Below are positions 51,900-64,000 of a stretch of DNA of 64,000 bases, piece after piece (within the stretch, counting starts at the first letter, position 1; the number at the start of each line of letters is the position of its first letter). The notes under the pieces were generated by a model. The model ran no database searches, was not told the DNA's origin, and was given only the letters and a program-made list of their open reading frames with translations. Position numbers and translations under genes: made by a program. The stretch lies in assembly GCA_036346205.1 (NCBI GenBank), contig JARFJB010002038.1:67501-131500 (forward strand), in the 5' to 3' direction. This DNA is from Vesta saturnalis (taxonomy: Eukaryota; Arthropoda; Insecta; Coleoptera; Lampyridae).

Positions 51900-54477
51900 G
51901 CAATAAAGTCGTTGATGACCTCTTCGCGGTTAAGTCTTCTGTCATGGACGTCCGAAGTCTGTTTTTTATCAGCTTCAATTTAGAGAATGACCTTTCTGCT
52001 GAACTGTTAGTGATCATGAAAGATAGGTACATTCTTATGCAACTTCTACATTTGGGAAGCAGTCTTTGCAATGATACTCAAAAAAAAGTTTGTACATCCA
52101 TCTTTCTTTGCTCATAACTTTCTCATAGTCTGATTGAAATTGCACGTAAAAGTTTTTGAACTGTATTACCTCGTTCCCAAAATTGTCATCCAAGTCATTT
52201 TCGTAGATGTCTAATAATTTTCTACTTGCTGTTAACACTTCTTCCTCGCCGAGCGTGTCTAATTTGTTGAGGAATCCAAAACGTTCATGGACAAGTTTGT
52301 AGGCCTCAAGTCTCTTTCTCAGTTCACTCTCAAGTTGGTCTATTATAGGTATGAAACTTTGAGTTCGAAATTTATCCGATGGTGTCAATTCAACTTCAAG
52401 AGCTTGCGCACAGTCCAAAGGAGCTAAACGTGCATTCGTTTTGCGCTTGCGCTTTATTTCGCTTTCATATTCTTTGCAATTAGTTAACTGAATTGCTTTT
52501 CCTTCATAGTCTTTGAAGCTATCCCTTTTACTTTCTATAAAGGTTTTTAACGATGTCAATGTTGAGGCAGCTGAGTTTACATCCAATCTTGGGTTTTGTA
52601 GAGTTTCACTGGTTTTGTTCACTTGACCCAAAATGTTATTCCAAAATGCTGTATACAGCCCTGTTTCAAGTTTTAGCATTTTATTGTACAAAGTTAAGGC
52701 AGTGATTCGAGATTTCCCTGGTTGTTCTCCGTCCTCTGAAATTTTAGCAAGTGCATCTTTGATCTCTTTGTAGCCTCGCAAAAGTGCTTTCGTAGCATCT
52801 GCACGGCATGACCACCGTGTTGTTGTTGTTCTTTTTGGCACAAGTACACGGTTACTAGAGTCTTCTCTATTCAGACAGTCAGTTAGAATCTCGTACCTGT
52901 GAGTAGAAGCGGTAAAGTATACAAAGAGTTCTTCCAGAAAGTCGAAAAAGCTTACGGCACTCAGGCAGCAACTGGCTGCAGCTTGCACAGCCAGATTGAG
53001 TGAGTGTGTAGCGCAAGGTATCCAAACTGCCAAATTATTTTCTTCCATTACCAATGCTTGAAGGCCATTGTACTTTCCGCTCATTGATGAAGCGTTGTCG
53101 TAAGACTGGCCACGGCAATTCTTAACGTCTAACGCATTATCTGTTAAAAAATTTTCCAAGCCTCGAAACATATCTTTAGCTTTGTGCCCCTGGTTAGGCA
53201 TAAATGTTAAAAACCTTTCAACAGGGGTGTAGTCTTCTAAGTATCTAAAAATCAAAGTAAGCTCATCGACATGGCCTTCATCTGGAGTTGAATCTATAGA
53301 TATGGAATAGTACTTTGACTCCTTGAAACGAGAGACAATTTCATTAAAAACTCGTTTTCCAATTATTTGCACAACTTCTTCACAAATTGTTGATAGTTTG
53401 TATGACCACTTCCTCGGTTTCCATGTGTTTTTATATGATTTTTCAAAAATTCATCGTACTGTGCTACAAGCTCCAAAATTCCCAGATAATTACCATTTGT
53501 TGGTGACCCAAGTGTTTCATTTTCACCTCTAAATGCCAAGCCCCTTTCACTGATGAAAACTATCACACTTATTAATCTGTTGAGAACTTCTCGCCAGTAT
53601 TTAGCTAAGTCTTCTGCTTGTTGAGAAAGCTCTTGATCGATACGACCAATTGTTTTAGAGCGCCCTGCATAATCAATCACTGCGTTCAAATGGTTTTTGG
53701 AATGTGTAAACTGTGAGCGTACTGTGGAAAAAAGTTTACAAACATAGCAGTACACACGACCATTGCTGGGAGAAAAGCATAACCACGAACGTTTGATGGT
53801 CTCGCCGTTTCGACTTTTTCGCAGAAAAAAACTTGCTTGAGACTTTCTTGTATAACCTTTCTCAGAACCTTTATCTGTATCACATTGTTTAAAAGACTTG
53901 CTGTCGAATAAATATCTGCCATAGTTTTGAAGTTTTCCGGTATCCAATTTAATGCAATAGTCGATATCACCAAATGATAAAACTTCCGGCCACTTTCCAA
54001 TGTCATATTCCAAGCAAATATCTTTTTCAGAAACACAAATAGGTTCAGGATTAAGTTCTAAACCTCCTAAATCCGGAGATCCTATAGTTGCTTTTGAAAT
54101 CGCTGCTGGATTTTCTGTAACCTGAAAGTAAAATAATGATTATTACTTTTGTAGTTTTGTAGTTTTGTCAGTTTTTTTTAATACATCCGATAGCTTATTA
54201 CTATAACATTACTTACCATTTCGTTGTCTCCGAAGAGTGTGGGCTGGCTAGAGCTGGCGATGGACGTTGGATGTGTGTCTTCATTTAGGGCTACGCTGCT
54301 TAAAGTATCAGATGAATCTGGCTTATACTTTACCATGTAGTCGGTCATACGGCGTGATTTAGCTAAAACTTCTTCATTCTTTTTCTCTTTTTCTTTTGCA
54401 ATCTTTCTTTTTGCACTACCGCTTTTGAACATCTCCTTCTTTTTATGCCGATTAATTTGTATTTTATGGCGATCCAT
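51900..54477 (-). pseudogene. hAT transposase (TTF zinc finger, DUF4371-like, hAT dimerisation)
   Basis: ATG 54477 (MDRHKIQINRHKKK) opens exon 1, which ends ATG|GTAAGT at 54217. A 95-nt intron leads to exon 2 at 54121. A TTF-type finger with SWLCFSPSNGRVYCYVCKLF and a following HSKNHL lies at about 53800-53680. The hAT catalytic domain follows (YYSISIDSTPDEGHVDEL about 53300; RGQSYDNASSM about 53100; WIPCATHSLNLAVQ about 53020; TRWSCRADATKAL about 52810). The C-terminal dimerisation segment SSAERSFSKLKLIKNRLR is at about 51950-52000. The frame changes near 53370 and again at 52035. It is inactive as read, although the conserved blocks are well kept. Confidence 0.85.
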
Positions 54478-54779
54478 TATGTTGTACTGAAAACCCACCA
54501 AAATAACAGTACCTATGACTTCCTAATAACAAAAAATAGAAAACGATTGAAACTATAACGACAATGAGTACCTAATAATAATTTCCTCTGCGCAAAGAAA
54601 AAATTACATACCTTTTGTACTTTTCGTTCACTACTACCACTACTACTCACAATTACCATAACAGATAACAAAGTGCGTTGGTGTCGGGGGCGGCGGTGGG
54701 TGGGGTAGCGCCGTAGCGGTAGGGGTAGCATTCAAGTATCAATCTGATGAACTGTACTGTAGACTTAGACCAAATTGGG

Positions 54780-55270
54780 GACGAACATAAAGCATGGTTC
54801 ATTAATTTAACTACAAAAATAATAAAGAAATTCAACTGAAAATTGACACGGGGTTCGGGATCCATGGTTAATGTTCTGCCCATAAATATTGTTGATCGTT
54901 TAGGGATTAAAGCGTCACATATAGCGAACTACAAAAACAAAATTAAATTCTTATACAGGCGATAATTTAGACGTAATAGGTAGTTGTAAGTTGACATGTT
55001 TTAAAAATAAGCAGGAACACGATTTAATATTTGATGTAAATTCAAATTTAATGCAATTTTGGGAATAAGAGAATTCCTCCTTAAAATTAAAATTAATTAA
55101 AAGATTGAATGCAGTAGATTCAATTGATGTTTTGGAATCGGCAAACGAGTTAATTATGAAATACGGACGAATGTTTTCGGGAATTAGTTGTATAAAAGGC
55201 GTGTCACACCACATTAAAATTGATATAAAAATGCAAAGCCGGTGATACATCAAACTAGAAGAGTTCCATA
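54780..55270 (+). pseudogene. Ty3/gypsy fragment: protease to RT linker
   Basis: Plus-strand pieces read LKIDTGFG (protease Asp-Thr-Gly, about 54838), VLPINIVDRLGIKASHIANY (about 54878-54935), then LDVIGSCKLTCFKNKQEHD, and later HHIKIDIKM followed by HQTRRVPYLL, the entry to a gypsy RT. Small deletions and a frame change break it. It sits inside the hAT element and may be cargo or an older insertion. It differs from the gypsy remnant at 30157-31795. Confidence 0.55.
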
Positions 55271-55407
55271 TCTTCTTAACAGTGGTCGGAACGATTATTC
55301 CAAACAAGATCGCGATCACCGATCGTTTTCCAAAAAACGAGCGCGATCGCAATCATCGATCACGTACAAAATGATGATTGCATTTGAAAATTTACATCGC
55401 TCAACGC

Positions 55408-55611
55408 ATGTCTTCTGTCACTAAGGATAAACATATCTACGGTAATCCAAGTATCGGTACCAGGTACCTATTGTTTACAGCAGGAAGCATTTGGTTAAGA
55501 AGTTTCTTTGATGTCACCGTTTTACTGCTTGTGTGCTGTAGCGCTGTAGGAATTCTATTTACTTTCGGCTACAAATACAAATGTGCAAAGAAATTTAGAA
55601 AACTTTTATAA
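55408..55611 (+). CDS. Small hypothetical protein with one membrane segment (67 aa)
   Basis: ATG 55408 gives MSSVTKDKHIYGNPSIG, then a hydrophobic stretch FFDVTVLLLVCCSAVGILF that could span a membrane once, then a basic tail YKYKCAKKFRKLL before TAA. ATTAAA at about 55671 could serve as a poly(A) signal. No family is recognised. It lies inside the hAT element, next to the gypsy fragment, so it may be a captured exon, a retroelement tail or chance. There is no evidence of expression. Confidence 0.3.
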   Translation: MSSVTKDKHIYGNPSIGTRYLLFTAGSIWLRSFFDVTVLLLVCCSAVGILFTFGYKYKCAKKFRKLL

Positions 55612-56161
55612 CCACCAAAATCTACTAAGAATAGGATTATTTTTAATTTATTTGGGTTTCCAAGACTTTATTAAAGATTTACAAATTAACTGGGTGGTGT
55701 TTATTTTTCCTTAAATAGGTACCTGATGCAGTTAATACTTAACACCGACCGACAATTTTCTAAGTATTACTGGTATTATTACAGGCAATTACCTGCCACA
55801 ATGTGAAAATTATTTCTTGACAAAAATTCTAAAAATAGCTTTCAAGCAGTAAATTAACATCTTTTGGATGTCAAATAAAACAGCCTCAGAGATTGAATGC
55901 TAAGGTTGCGTTTAAGCAGTCCTGCACAGACCGTTGTAGTTAAGTCCTAAATAAATAAACTAAATTATAAGCTCCTTTAATTTCTAATATACAAACGTAA
56001 TCACGACTACCACATTTTCCAATATATATTTGACTTGAATTGAAGTTCAACGATCTTAAAAATTGTAAAAAAATATTTTTCACTTTTTTATTATATTTTG
56101 TAATTTGTGGCGCGGGCCCCTAGGCGCGCGCCTATGTAGCCTATGCTTAAATCCGGCCATG

Positions 56162-56169
56162 GTAAGGTC
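56162..56169. repeat. hAT target-site duplication, right copy
   Basis: GTAAGGTC, identical to 51515-51522. Confidence 0.9.
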
Positions 56170-56189
56170 AGGCTGACACAGACTTCTGA

Positions 56190-56830
56190 AGCCAACTTAA
56201 AAAATTAAAGGAAATGAAATAATTTTAATTACAATTTTTTTAGGGTAACTATGCAACATCTTTCAAACGTTCATAACGAAAACAGGCATCATTGTAAAAA
56301 CAAAAACAATAATCTATGTCAGAATGACATTTAAAACTTCATGTCAGATAGAAATTAGTAGACATAAATACACGTTAAATTTTCTTTAAAAAATATGTCT
56401 ATACTTTTTCTTATAAAATTAATCGTTATTCAGATATTGAAATAATTTGAACTAACACTTAAATTCTACAGTAGGATTTTTTTGCCGCTAAATTACGCGT
56501 CGTATCAAAAAATTGCATAGAATATAATTAATCGTATGTTTAAGGTCTATATCTAGAAAGATTTGATAAAAACCAAAAACTGACGCCGGATTTCTCCCAA
56601 AATCTAATCAGCTCCAAGCCCAATGAAAAGAAGTTTAAATACAAAATTTTAAGTACGTAGGTATTTCCGTTATTGAGTTATCCTGGATACTATCATTCAT
56701 CTGCAGACATCCAGACATCATATCCGATCTTGGCGAAACTTGGCCAAAACTTGTAAAATGGGCTAATAAATCGATTTAGCGGTAGTGAAAAAAGCCGATT
56801 GCATAACCTTCTAGGTTGGAAGGTAAGAAA
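56190..56830 (+). mobile_element. MITE family member, copy 3
   Basis: Shares ordered blocks with 37197-37950 (GAAATAATTTTAATTACAAT, AACAATAATCTATGTCAGA, CCGCTAAATTACGCGTCGTA, CTAATCAGCTCCAAGCCCAA) and ends CTAGGTTGGAAGGTAAG, the complement of the family's starting CCTTCCAACC. The first 30 bases differ from copy 1, so its left end is damaged. Non-coding. Confidence 0.6.
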
Positions 56831-57640
56831 TAAGTAGTTCTTAGTAACTAAAGTACCGAACATTCAAATTTGGAAGACTCTGTGATGAGCAGTGACGAAT
56901 GCGTTACGTCCAATGATGAAACAAAAACGCTTAATGTATTATGAAAAAAACCCAAAAAAGATAAGTATTTTATTATGTGTGATAATGGTGAAAGTTTACA
57001 TTTTCATATTATGGATACTGTTGTACGAGTTACTAAAATTAGATGCTGTTAAAGGCATCACCATTGTATACAAACTATAAGCTGCGCAACACTGAGTTAC
57101 TTACAGACAACAGTGTACACAAATATTTAAGCGCATGTGAACTTCTCAACGCAAAGTTTTGTATTTGAGGTACTATGCGCTCAAAAAGTATTGTACATCT
57201 TGTTACTACTGTAGGCACTTCCAAAATTCAAATTTTGATGCAGACACATTTTTTCTGCGCAAATCTCGCGATTTTCAAGCAGGGGTTAAGCACTTGTCAA
57301 ACTGGTAAATTTGATAGATTAAAGACTCTTATAAACTATCACTTTGCTATTTCAAGGTAATAGCCTGCTAACGCAATTGATTATGTGCCGTCAAACCAAA
57401 TGCACACAGCGAAAATTTTGCTGTTCCAGTATTTTTTGAGCGCGATAGTACATACTTGTGTATATCTTTGTCTTAGAAACAATTATAGCTTTCACAAAAA
57501 AATAAACCGTCTCGAGTTCCCTCGCGCTGGGTGCTGTGGTCAAGAAGATACAAACAAAACGGGTGTATTAATTTAGATATTGAGCAATACTTAGCCCGAA
57601 TGTTAAACAACACTCAAGAGCAAAGAATTTAGCTCTTGAT
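56831..57640. other. Intergenic, no gene recognised
   Basis: ACTATGCGCTCAAAAAGTAT (57172-57191) recurs inverted near 57430-57455 (TATTTTTTGAGCGCGATAGT), hinting at an eroded inverted-repeat element. No coding motif was seen. Confidence 0.4.
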
Positions 57641-57960
57641 CAATTAGGCAGTGAGCCCAACCAATTTAGTGCATAATTATAGATTTTTTTGCAAAAATCA
57701 AACTCAGTGCTGGCAAATACTCATTCTGCACATAATTTATACTCTTGGCCATCGACGCAATCTATTTTGCCGGGACCACAGCGGAAATGGTGTATAAATA
57801 TAGATTTAGGGCAACATTCGGTTCCACTGTTGAAATGCTCACTGAGCACGGTATTTAGCTGTTAGTAATCCAGATATTCTATTTTGCCGCAGTCCGATGA
57901 GATTTAGTACGCAAATACAGATTTTGGGCAGCATTAATATCTTTTATTGCCCTTCCGTCC
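57641..57960. repeat. Degenerate tandem repeat, about 120-bp units
   Basis: Units begin TCTATTTTGCCG and end near ATAGATTTAGGGCAACA or ACAGATTTTGGGCAGCA (57764-57813 and 57878-57934), with a weaker earlier copy from about 57655. Divergence is high. Confidence 0.4.
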
Positions 57961-58317
57961 TTTTTCTCACATTTACAAAAGCTGTTTTACTATGCACAAC
58001 TAGATTACCGAACGACACCATATAGCAAAAGCCAGAAGTCAATAAGTCATACAGGAGCCGAATTATATTGTGTGTAGGCACACGGCTCTTTCGACATTGT
58101 GCAACACCACACTGATTTAAATTCAAATCATTTTACTCCTCTTTTTTAAACAATTCTATGTCCATAGCCAGAATGAGAAACAACAATGGACTATTTTGTG
58201 TTGGAAGCCGCATAATAGGAAAGCAAATTTAGAAATTTCCTTTGTTCAAGAAGCACACACCTCATGGTCTTACGACTTGCGTTTAACCTTTTACTCACGC
58301 AAACACGTAAACGCGCA
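57961..58317. other. Unique sequence before the T-depleted tract, no gene seen
   Basis: Ordinary base composition with T present throughout, and no recognised feature. Confidence 0.45.
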
Positions 58318-61300
58318 AAACAAACACAAACTAAAACACACAAACACACAAAACACAAAAAACAAACACACAAACCACACAAACACAAACCCACAAACAC
58401 ACAAAACGAAAAAAAACACACAAACAACAAACCAAACACAAACACACAAACACACACACACTCACACACACAACACACACCCCACACAACACACACACAC
58501 ACAACACAAAACAACACAACACACAAACACAAACCCACACAGCACAGGCCTGGGCACCCCCCACACAACCCCAGGCAGACCACAACGCCCACAGACACTG
58601 GGCCGAACACACAAACCACTGGGCCCACACCCAGACACACAGGCACTGGACACCAGGACACAGACCAACCAGACATGGGCCACAGGCCACACAGACACAA
58701 CAGACCACAGACGCAGACACAGGAGACCACGCAAACACACAGCACCCAAAGACACACAACACACAGACACACGGCCCGGCACAGGGGCACAGACACTGGG
58801 CACACAACACACAACACACAACACAGACACCGACACGCACACACAGACCACGGCACAGACACACAACACACAGGGGGCACTGGGCACAAGCAACAGACGC
58901 ACAGGCCGCACACACACACACAACACGAGCACAAACAGGCCAGACACACCGCCTGGGCACTGGCCACCGGGCACGACACCACCACAGGGCCACAGCCACA
59001 GCACGGACCGGGCACGCACACAGACACACTGGGCCGGGCCACAGACACAGACACCACAGACCACAGACGCACAACACTGGGCACAACCTGGGCCCACGCA
59101 CAAGACGGGCCGGACAAACACACAAGCACAACAAACCCACACACGCACACAGGCCGGACACGGGCACACCCCACACACAGAACACCAGGGCACACAAACC
59201 CAACACACACACACACAACTGGGCCACAGCACACAGACACTGGGAACACACACCGGCACAACGCACAGACAAACCCACACACTGGGACACTGGGACGCGA
59301 CACACAGCACGGACCACAGGCACTGGACGGGCACGGACACACACACTGGGGACACGGGCACAACACGGCACCAGACACGGCAGACACAACACACCGGAGC
59401 CGGGCACACAGAAACAACACAACACTGGGCCTGGGCACACAACACAGACCAAGCACCAGGCACAAAGAACACAGGCACCGGCACGCACACAGGCCACCAC
59501 ACTGGGCACACACACCCAGCACACAGACACGGGCACGGGCCACAACACGGGCACACAACAACAGGGGCACACAGAAACGCACAGGGCACTGGGCACCAGA
59601 CACCCAGACACAGACCAGACGCACAGACACAAGCACACAACCACACACACAACTGGGCACCCACAGACACTGGGCCACACCCACAGACACAGGCCCGCAC
59701 GGCCACGCAAAACCACACAACCACACAGACCAGCCTGGACACGGGCCAGCACACAGAAACCCACACAGACACACAGGGCCTGGGCCCACAGAACACAGAC
59801 ACAGACACACACGGGCAAGCAAACACAGACACAACCCACGGCACCCGCACGGCCTGGACACACAGAACGCCAACACACAGAAACGCACGGGCCTGGGCAC
59901 TGGGCACACGACACAAAACGCACTGGGCCCCACAGGGCACACAGAACACACAGGCACACAGACCAGACCACGACACTGGGCCCAGAACCCGCACCGGCAC
60001 ACGGCACGGACACACTGGGAACACACGGGCACAGCACACACACACACAGACCACAGACACGACACGGGCGCAAAGCACACCACGAACACACAACACACCG
60101 GGCACAACACACCAACGCAACCACAGCCGGGCACTGGGAAGCACTGCACACACCAGACCACAACCACAGAAACACTGGGCCACAACACGACACACAGGCC
60201 ACAGCCACAGGCACGGGCACGACACAGCACGGGCACACAGGGCACAACACAGAAACACTGGGCCCTGGGCACTGGGACACAGACACCCCGGGGACGCACA
60301 CAGGCACGGGAAAGGGCCACAGACACGACCCAGAAACGCCGGGCACGGGCCCAACGGGCCACAGCACTGGGGGCACGCACACGCACACACAGGCCGGGCC
60401 ACACACCACACACGGGCACCCGACCACCAACAGACAGGGCCACAGACGCACAGACACTGGGCCCACGCACACAGACACCGGGCACACAACCACACAGACG
60501 CACAGACACTGGGCACAGAACACACCAACACACAGGGCACAGGCCCAACCACAGGCACTGGGCCCACAGCCACAGAACACAGCCCAGACCACACACCACA
60601 CGACACACAACACGACACTGGGCACACACGCCTGGGCACACAAGACAACGGGCACGGGCCACAAAGACACGACACACCCCTGGGCACACAACACACAGGC
60701 CAGGGCACAGACCACAGGCACACAGAACACAGACCCAAAACACGGGGAGCACACAGACACACAGCACGAACCCACGACACTGGGGCACAGACACGACGCA
60801 AGACACACAAGGCACAGGCACAGACACCGGACACGGCCCGGACCACAACCACAGACACGGGCACGGGCCCACACACACGGCCACGACCCCGGGCCACAAA
60901 AAACACCAGGCACAGGGCACACAGGCCACAGGCACTGGGCCGGGACCACAGACCACAACACACAGGACCACACCACGGGCCACACAGACAAGACACACAC
61001 TGGGCACCAGACCACGGGACGGGCACACCACACAGACCACAGCCACAGACACGGGCACAGACCAGACCACAGGGGCACTGGGCCAGAGCAAGCACAACAC
61101 TGGGCCGGGCCACGGCCACGGGAACCACACAGACCACAGACACAGCACACAGACAGCACTGACACACAGAAACGGGCCCAAACACACACACACGCACACG
61201 CCACACACCACAGACACACAGGCACTGGGCCCACGCCCAGACCACGGACACAGGCCCAACACAGACCACAGACGCAGGGGCACTGGGCCCAGACGCAAAC

Positions 61301-64000
61301 CAGACACGGGCACAGACCACGACGCCCACACGGGCACGGGCCACAGACGCACAACGCCACAGCACTGGGCACACGCACAACACACACCAGACGCACAACA
61401 CCGGGCCCAACAGACCACAACGCACCAGACCCAACGCACGGCACCACACAGACCAACAACACGACGGGCCGACGCAAGACACGCAAACCAACCAAGACAC
61501 AGACACACGCACGGAGCACCGGACGCACGCACACGACCTGGGCACGACGCACGGCCCACACCCACAAACCACAGGCACACAGAACACGCACGCCTGGGCC
61601 ACGGGCACACACCAACACCACGGGCAACACTGGACACACAGACACACAAACACACAGACCACAACACACACAACCACAACACACAACACACAGACACACA
61701 GCACACAAACACAAACGCACACACAGACAACACGGCCAAACAGCAACACACGCACCAAACCGCACGCACACGCACAGCACACGCACACAGCACACAGCAC
61801 GCACCACGACGCACAGCACCACGGGCCACAGACCACAGACGCACGCACGACACCTGGACACGCACGCGCACTGGAGCCACCACCGCCACGCACGCACGAC
61901 CTGCACACGACACCACCACACGCACACAGAGCACGCACGGGCACACCAAACACGGCACACACACGCCACGCACACACGCACACGCACACACGCACACACC
62001 ACACAGCACACGCACACGCACACAGCACACGCACACGCACACACCACACGCACACGCACACGCACACACACACGCACACACAGCACTGGGCACACCACAC
62101 CACACCGCACCACCACACACCACACGCACACGCACGGGCGCACAGGCACTGGGCACGCCGCACGCACACTGGACCACGGCACGCACCACTGGGCACACGG
62201 GCACACGGCCACGCACACCACACACTGGGCACAGACCACACAGCACAGCACTGGGCACACAGGCACACAGGCACGGCACGCAGAGCACAGCACACAGACG
62301 CACGCACGACACTGGGCCACGCCACGGGCCACACACACACTGCACTGGGCGCAGGCACACAGCACACCCGGGCACAGACAGGGAACACGGGCACCAACCC
62401 AGACACACAGACACTGGGCACGGGGACACAACACACAGACACGACACACAGACACACGCACACAGACACACAGACGCACCAGGGCACAGACGCAACCGCA
62501 CACAAGCACAACACGAACAAACACTGGGCACCCCAAGACACACAACAGACACCAACACAACCACAGGCCGGGCACCAGGCACGACCACAGCACACACGGC
62601 ACACAACACAACACACACCACGGGCACACAACACCACCCACACAGGGCACACAAACACACACGACAGCGCAAAACCCACCACGCCCCACAGCCGGGCACG
62701 ACACGGAGCACTGGGCACACAAACCACAACCAAAGGCCACGGGCCACAAAACACACAACGCCACACCAGACTGGGAAAACCAAACCACAAGACCACAGGC
62801 CACAGAACCAGACACAGCCCACACCCACACAGCAACACGCACACAACACCCACAAACACACACACACGCACACGCACACCACCACACACGGGCCCCACAA
62901 ACCACAACCACAGGCACACACACCAGACACCACCCACACAACAACCACAGACGCAACGCACACACGCAAACAGACACACGACGCACGACACGGGGCCCCC
63001 CACCCCACACAGACACACAGACGCCACACACACGCACACCCCGCCACGCCACGGACACTCCCAACACTGCCGCCCCAGCACCACGCCACAGGCCCAGACA
63101 CTGGGCCCCACAACCGCGCACGCACCAACACCACACCGACGCACGGGCCCACGGGCACCCAGCACCACACGACCACACAAGCCACCACAAGCACAAACAC
63201 TGGGCCGCACAACACGGCACGACCACGACACCCACACGGGCCCCCGGGGCACGGCACCACACAACGCCGCGCCGGCACGGGCACACGGCCACGGCCCAAA
63301 CACACGCCACAGGGCCCGCACCGGCAGACCACGCACAAACGCACGCACGACCAAGACACTCCCCACCAACACACAACACACAACCACCAACACACAACAA
63401 CTACCAAAATGGGCACAACACAAGCCACCACCCAACACGGGCAACCACAGAGCAAAAGGGCAGGGAAAAGGCCTGGGGCCAATGGGACGGGGCCACAGAA
63501 GCCGCCAAGCACCACCCAAGAACCGGCCAAGACGAACCCCGACAAAGGCCAAGAGGGAAGAAAGGGTGCACCAAAGAACCCAACCGCAAACAATGAACCA
63601 CGCCACCAGGAAGCAAGACCTGGGCCAAGCCCAGGGGAAGAGCAAGAACGGAGACGGGCCCGCGCAAGCACCAAATGGGCCCCAAAACGGGCGGGCACGA
63701 ACCAAAACAGACGCAAACAAACTGGGCAAACCGAACGCCACAAGCACCCAAGAAAAGCAAAGCCGCACCCTCAAGCACCAAAAGACAACACACGGGCAAG
63801 CACAAAACAAGGCCCCATGGGCAAACGCCTCCTGGGACAAACAAGGCCCCGAAAAAGGCAAAAACCCGACATGGGCACAAATGGGCCAAAAAGAACCATC
63901 ACCAACACACGGGACAAAGCACCAACCGCACGCACAATGGGCCGGGCACACACAACCTGGCACAACGGCAGGAATGGGCCCAGCCGACACCACACCGCAC
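58318..64000. repeat. 5.7-kb T-depleted CA/GGGCAC low-complexity tract
   Basis: From about 58318 the plus strand is nearly free of T. It starts as (CA)n with AAACA words, becomes ACACAGACACTGGGCACA-like around 58600-63300, and turns to AAGG/CCAAG-rich text near the end. T occurs mostly as ATGG or CTGG, with rare exceptions such as GTGCACC and CTGCACA. There is no fixed period. With no T on one strand, stop codons are nearly impossible, so frames of up to 1850 codons open on both strands; they have no domain and are not genes. The tract runs off the window. Confidence 0.9.

Larger units (their letters stand above)
51523..56161 (-). mobile_element. hAT transposon, 4.64 kb with perfect 8-bp TSD
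   Basis: The ends are CAGTGCCGGATTTAGGC and, reverse-complemented on the right, CATGGCCGGATTTAAGC (14 of 17 alike). Both are followed inwards by GC-rich GGCGCGGGCCCC words (51566 and 56109). The exact duplication GTAAGGTC on both sides shows a clean, fairly recent insertion. The transposase is on the minus strand. The part between its start and the right end (54800-55620) holds foreign matter: a gypsy fragment and a small ORF. Confidence 0.92.

Noticed and set aside
58191..63743. Open frames of 1689-1850 codons on the minus strand and 988 codons on the plus strand
   Set aside because: They exist because the tract lacks T, so stop codons cannot form. Their products are Cys/Val/Arg or Thr/His/Gln strings without domains, and they overlap on both strands.

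Overview
This window is eukaryotic nuclear DNA, AT-rich and dominated by transposable elements. I infer an insect, perhaps a beetle: the one recognisable host gene and several element genes have introns of about 46-57 nt with GT/AG ends, and the elements present (pogo with psq-type and zinc-binding modules, Harbinger with a MADF ORF1, piggyBac, hAT with a TTF-type finger, DD41D-like and Sailor-like mariner relatives, Penelope-like, Ty3/gypsy) are typical of arthropods. No bacterial genes, operons, rRNA or CRISPR arrays were seen.

Host gene. A minus-strand FAD-dependent polyamine (spermine)-oxidase-like gene spans 7518-38872. Exon 1 (38472-38872) carries the Rossmann FAD motif. Exons 2-5 lie together at 7518-8669, separated by introns of 46-48 nt. 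Intron 1 is about 29.8 kb and holds most of the repeats listed here. The spliced product would be about 470 residues, but one base is missing at the start of exon 3.

Layout. 1-596 is degenerate TG-rich simple sequence. 1121-2384 is a dead mariner. 3380-3451 is a tRNA-like sequence inside a dispersed repeat. 4462-6969 is a dead pogo element. 7388-8669 is the 3' part of the oxidase gene. 8838-10290 holds a LINE 3' end and a Penelope-like RT fragment. 10436-12790 is an unexplained C>G skewed tract. 14410-16320 and 17567-20105 are two related elements with very long terminal inverted repeats and DD41D-type transposases. 20933-21290 is G-rich and (TG)n, and 21556-25070 is a 10-bp satellite. 25073-27187 is a large inverted repeat. 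28990-32523 holds a mariner remnant, a second tRNA-like repeat, a gypsy gag-pol remnant and an internally deleted piggyBac. 32998-34632 holds a hairpin MITE and a fold-back flanked by direct repeats. 34990-36827 is a pogo deletion derivative. 37197-37950 is a MITE.

Upstream of the oxidase gene: a PIF/Harbinger element with both genes (39596-42370), a LINE 3' fragment with an intact RT ORF (42420-43562), a Sailor-like DD82E transposase gene (44168-45476), a second Sailor-like gene (46145-50833) split by a 3.2-kb pogo element (46305-49504), and a 4.6-kb hAT element with an 8-bp target duplication (51523-56161) that carries a gypsy fragment and a small single-TM ORF. From 58318 to the window end is a 5.7-kb tract almost without T.

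Nearly every element gene carries stop codons or frameshifts. Several are one-base changes in homopolymers, so part of the decay may be assembly error. Family assignments rest on motifs read by eye; no database search was done.
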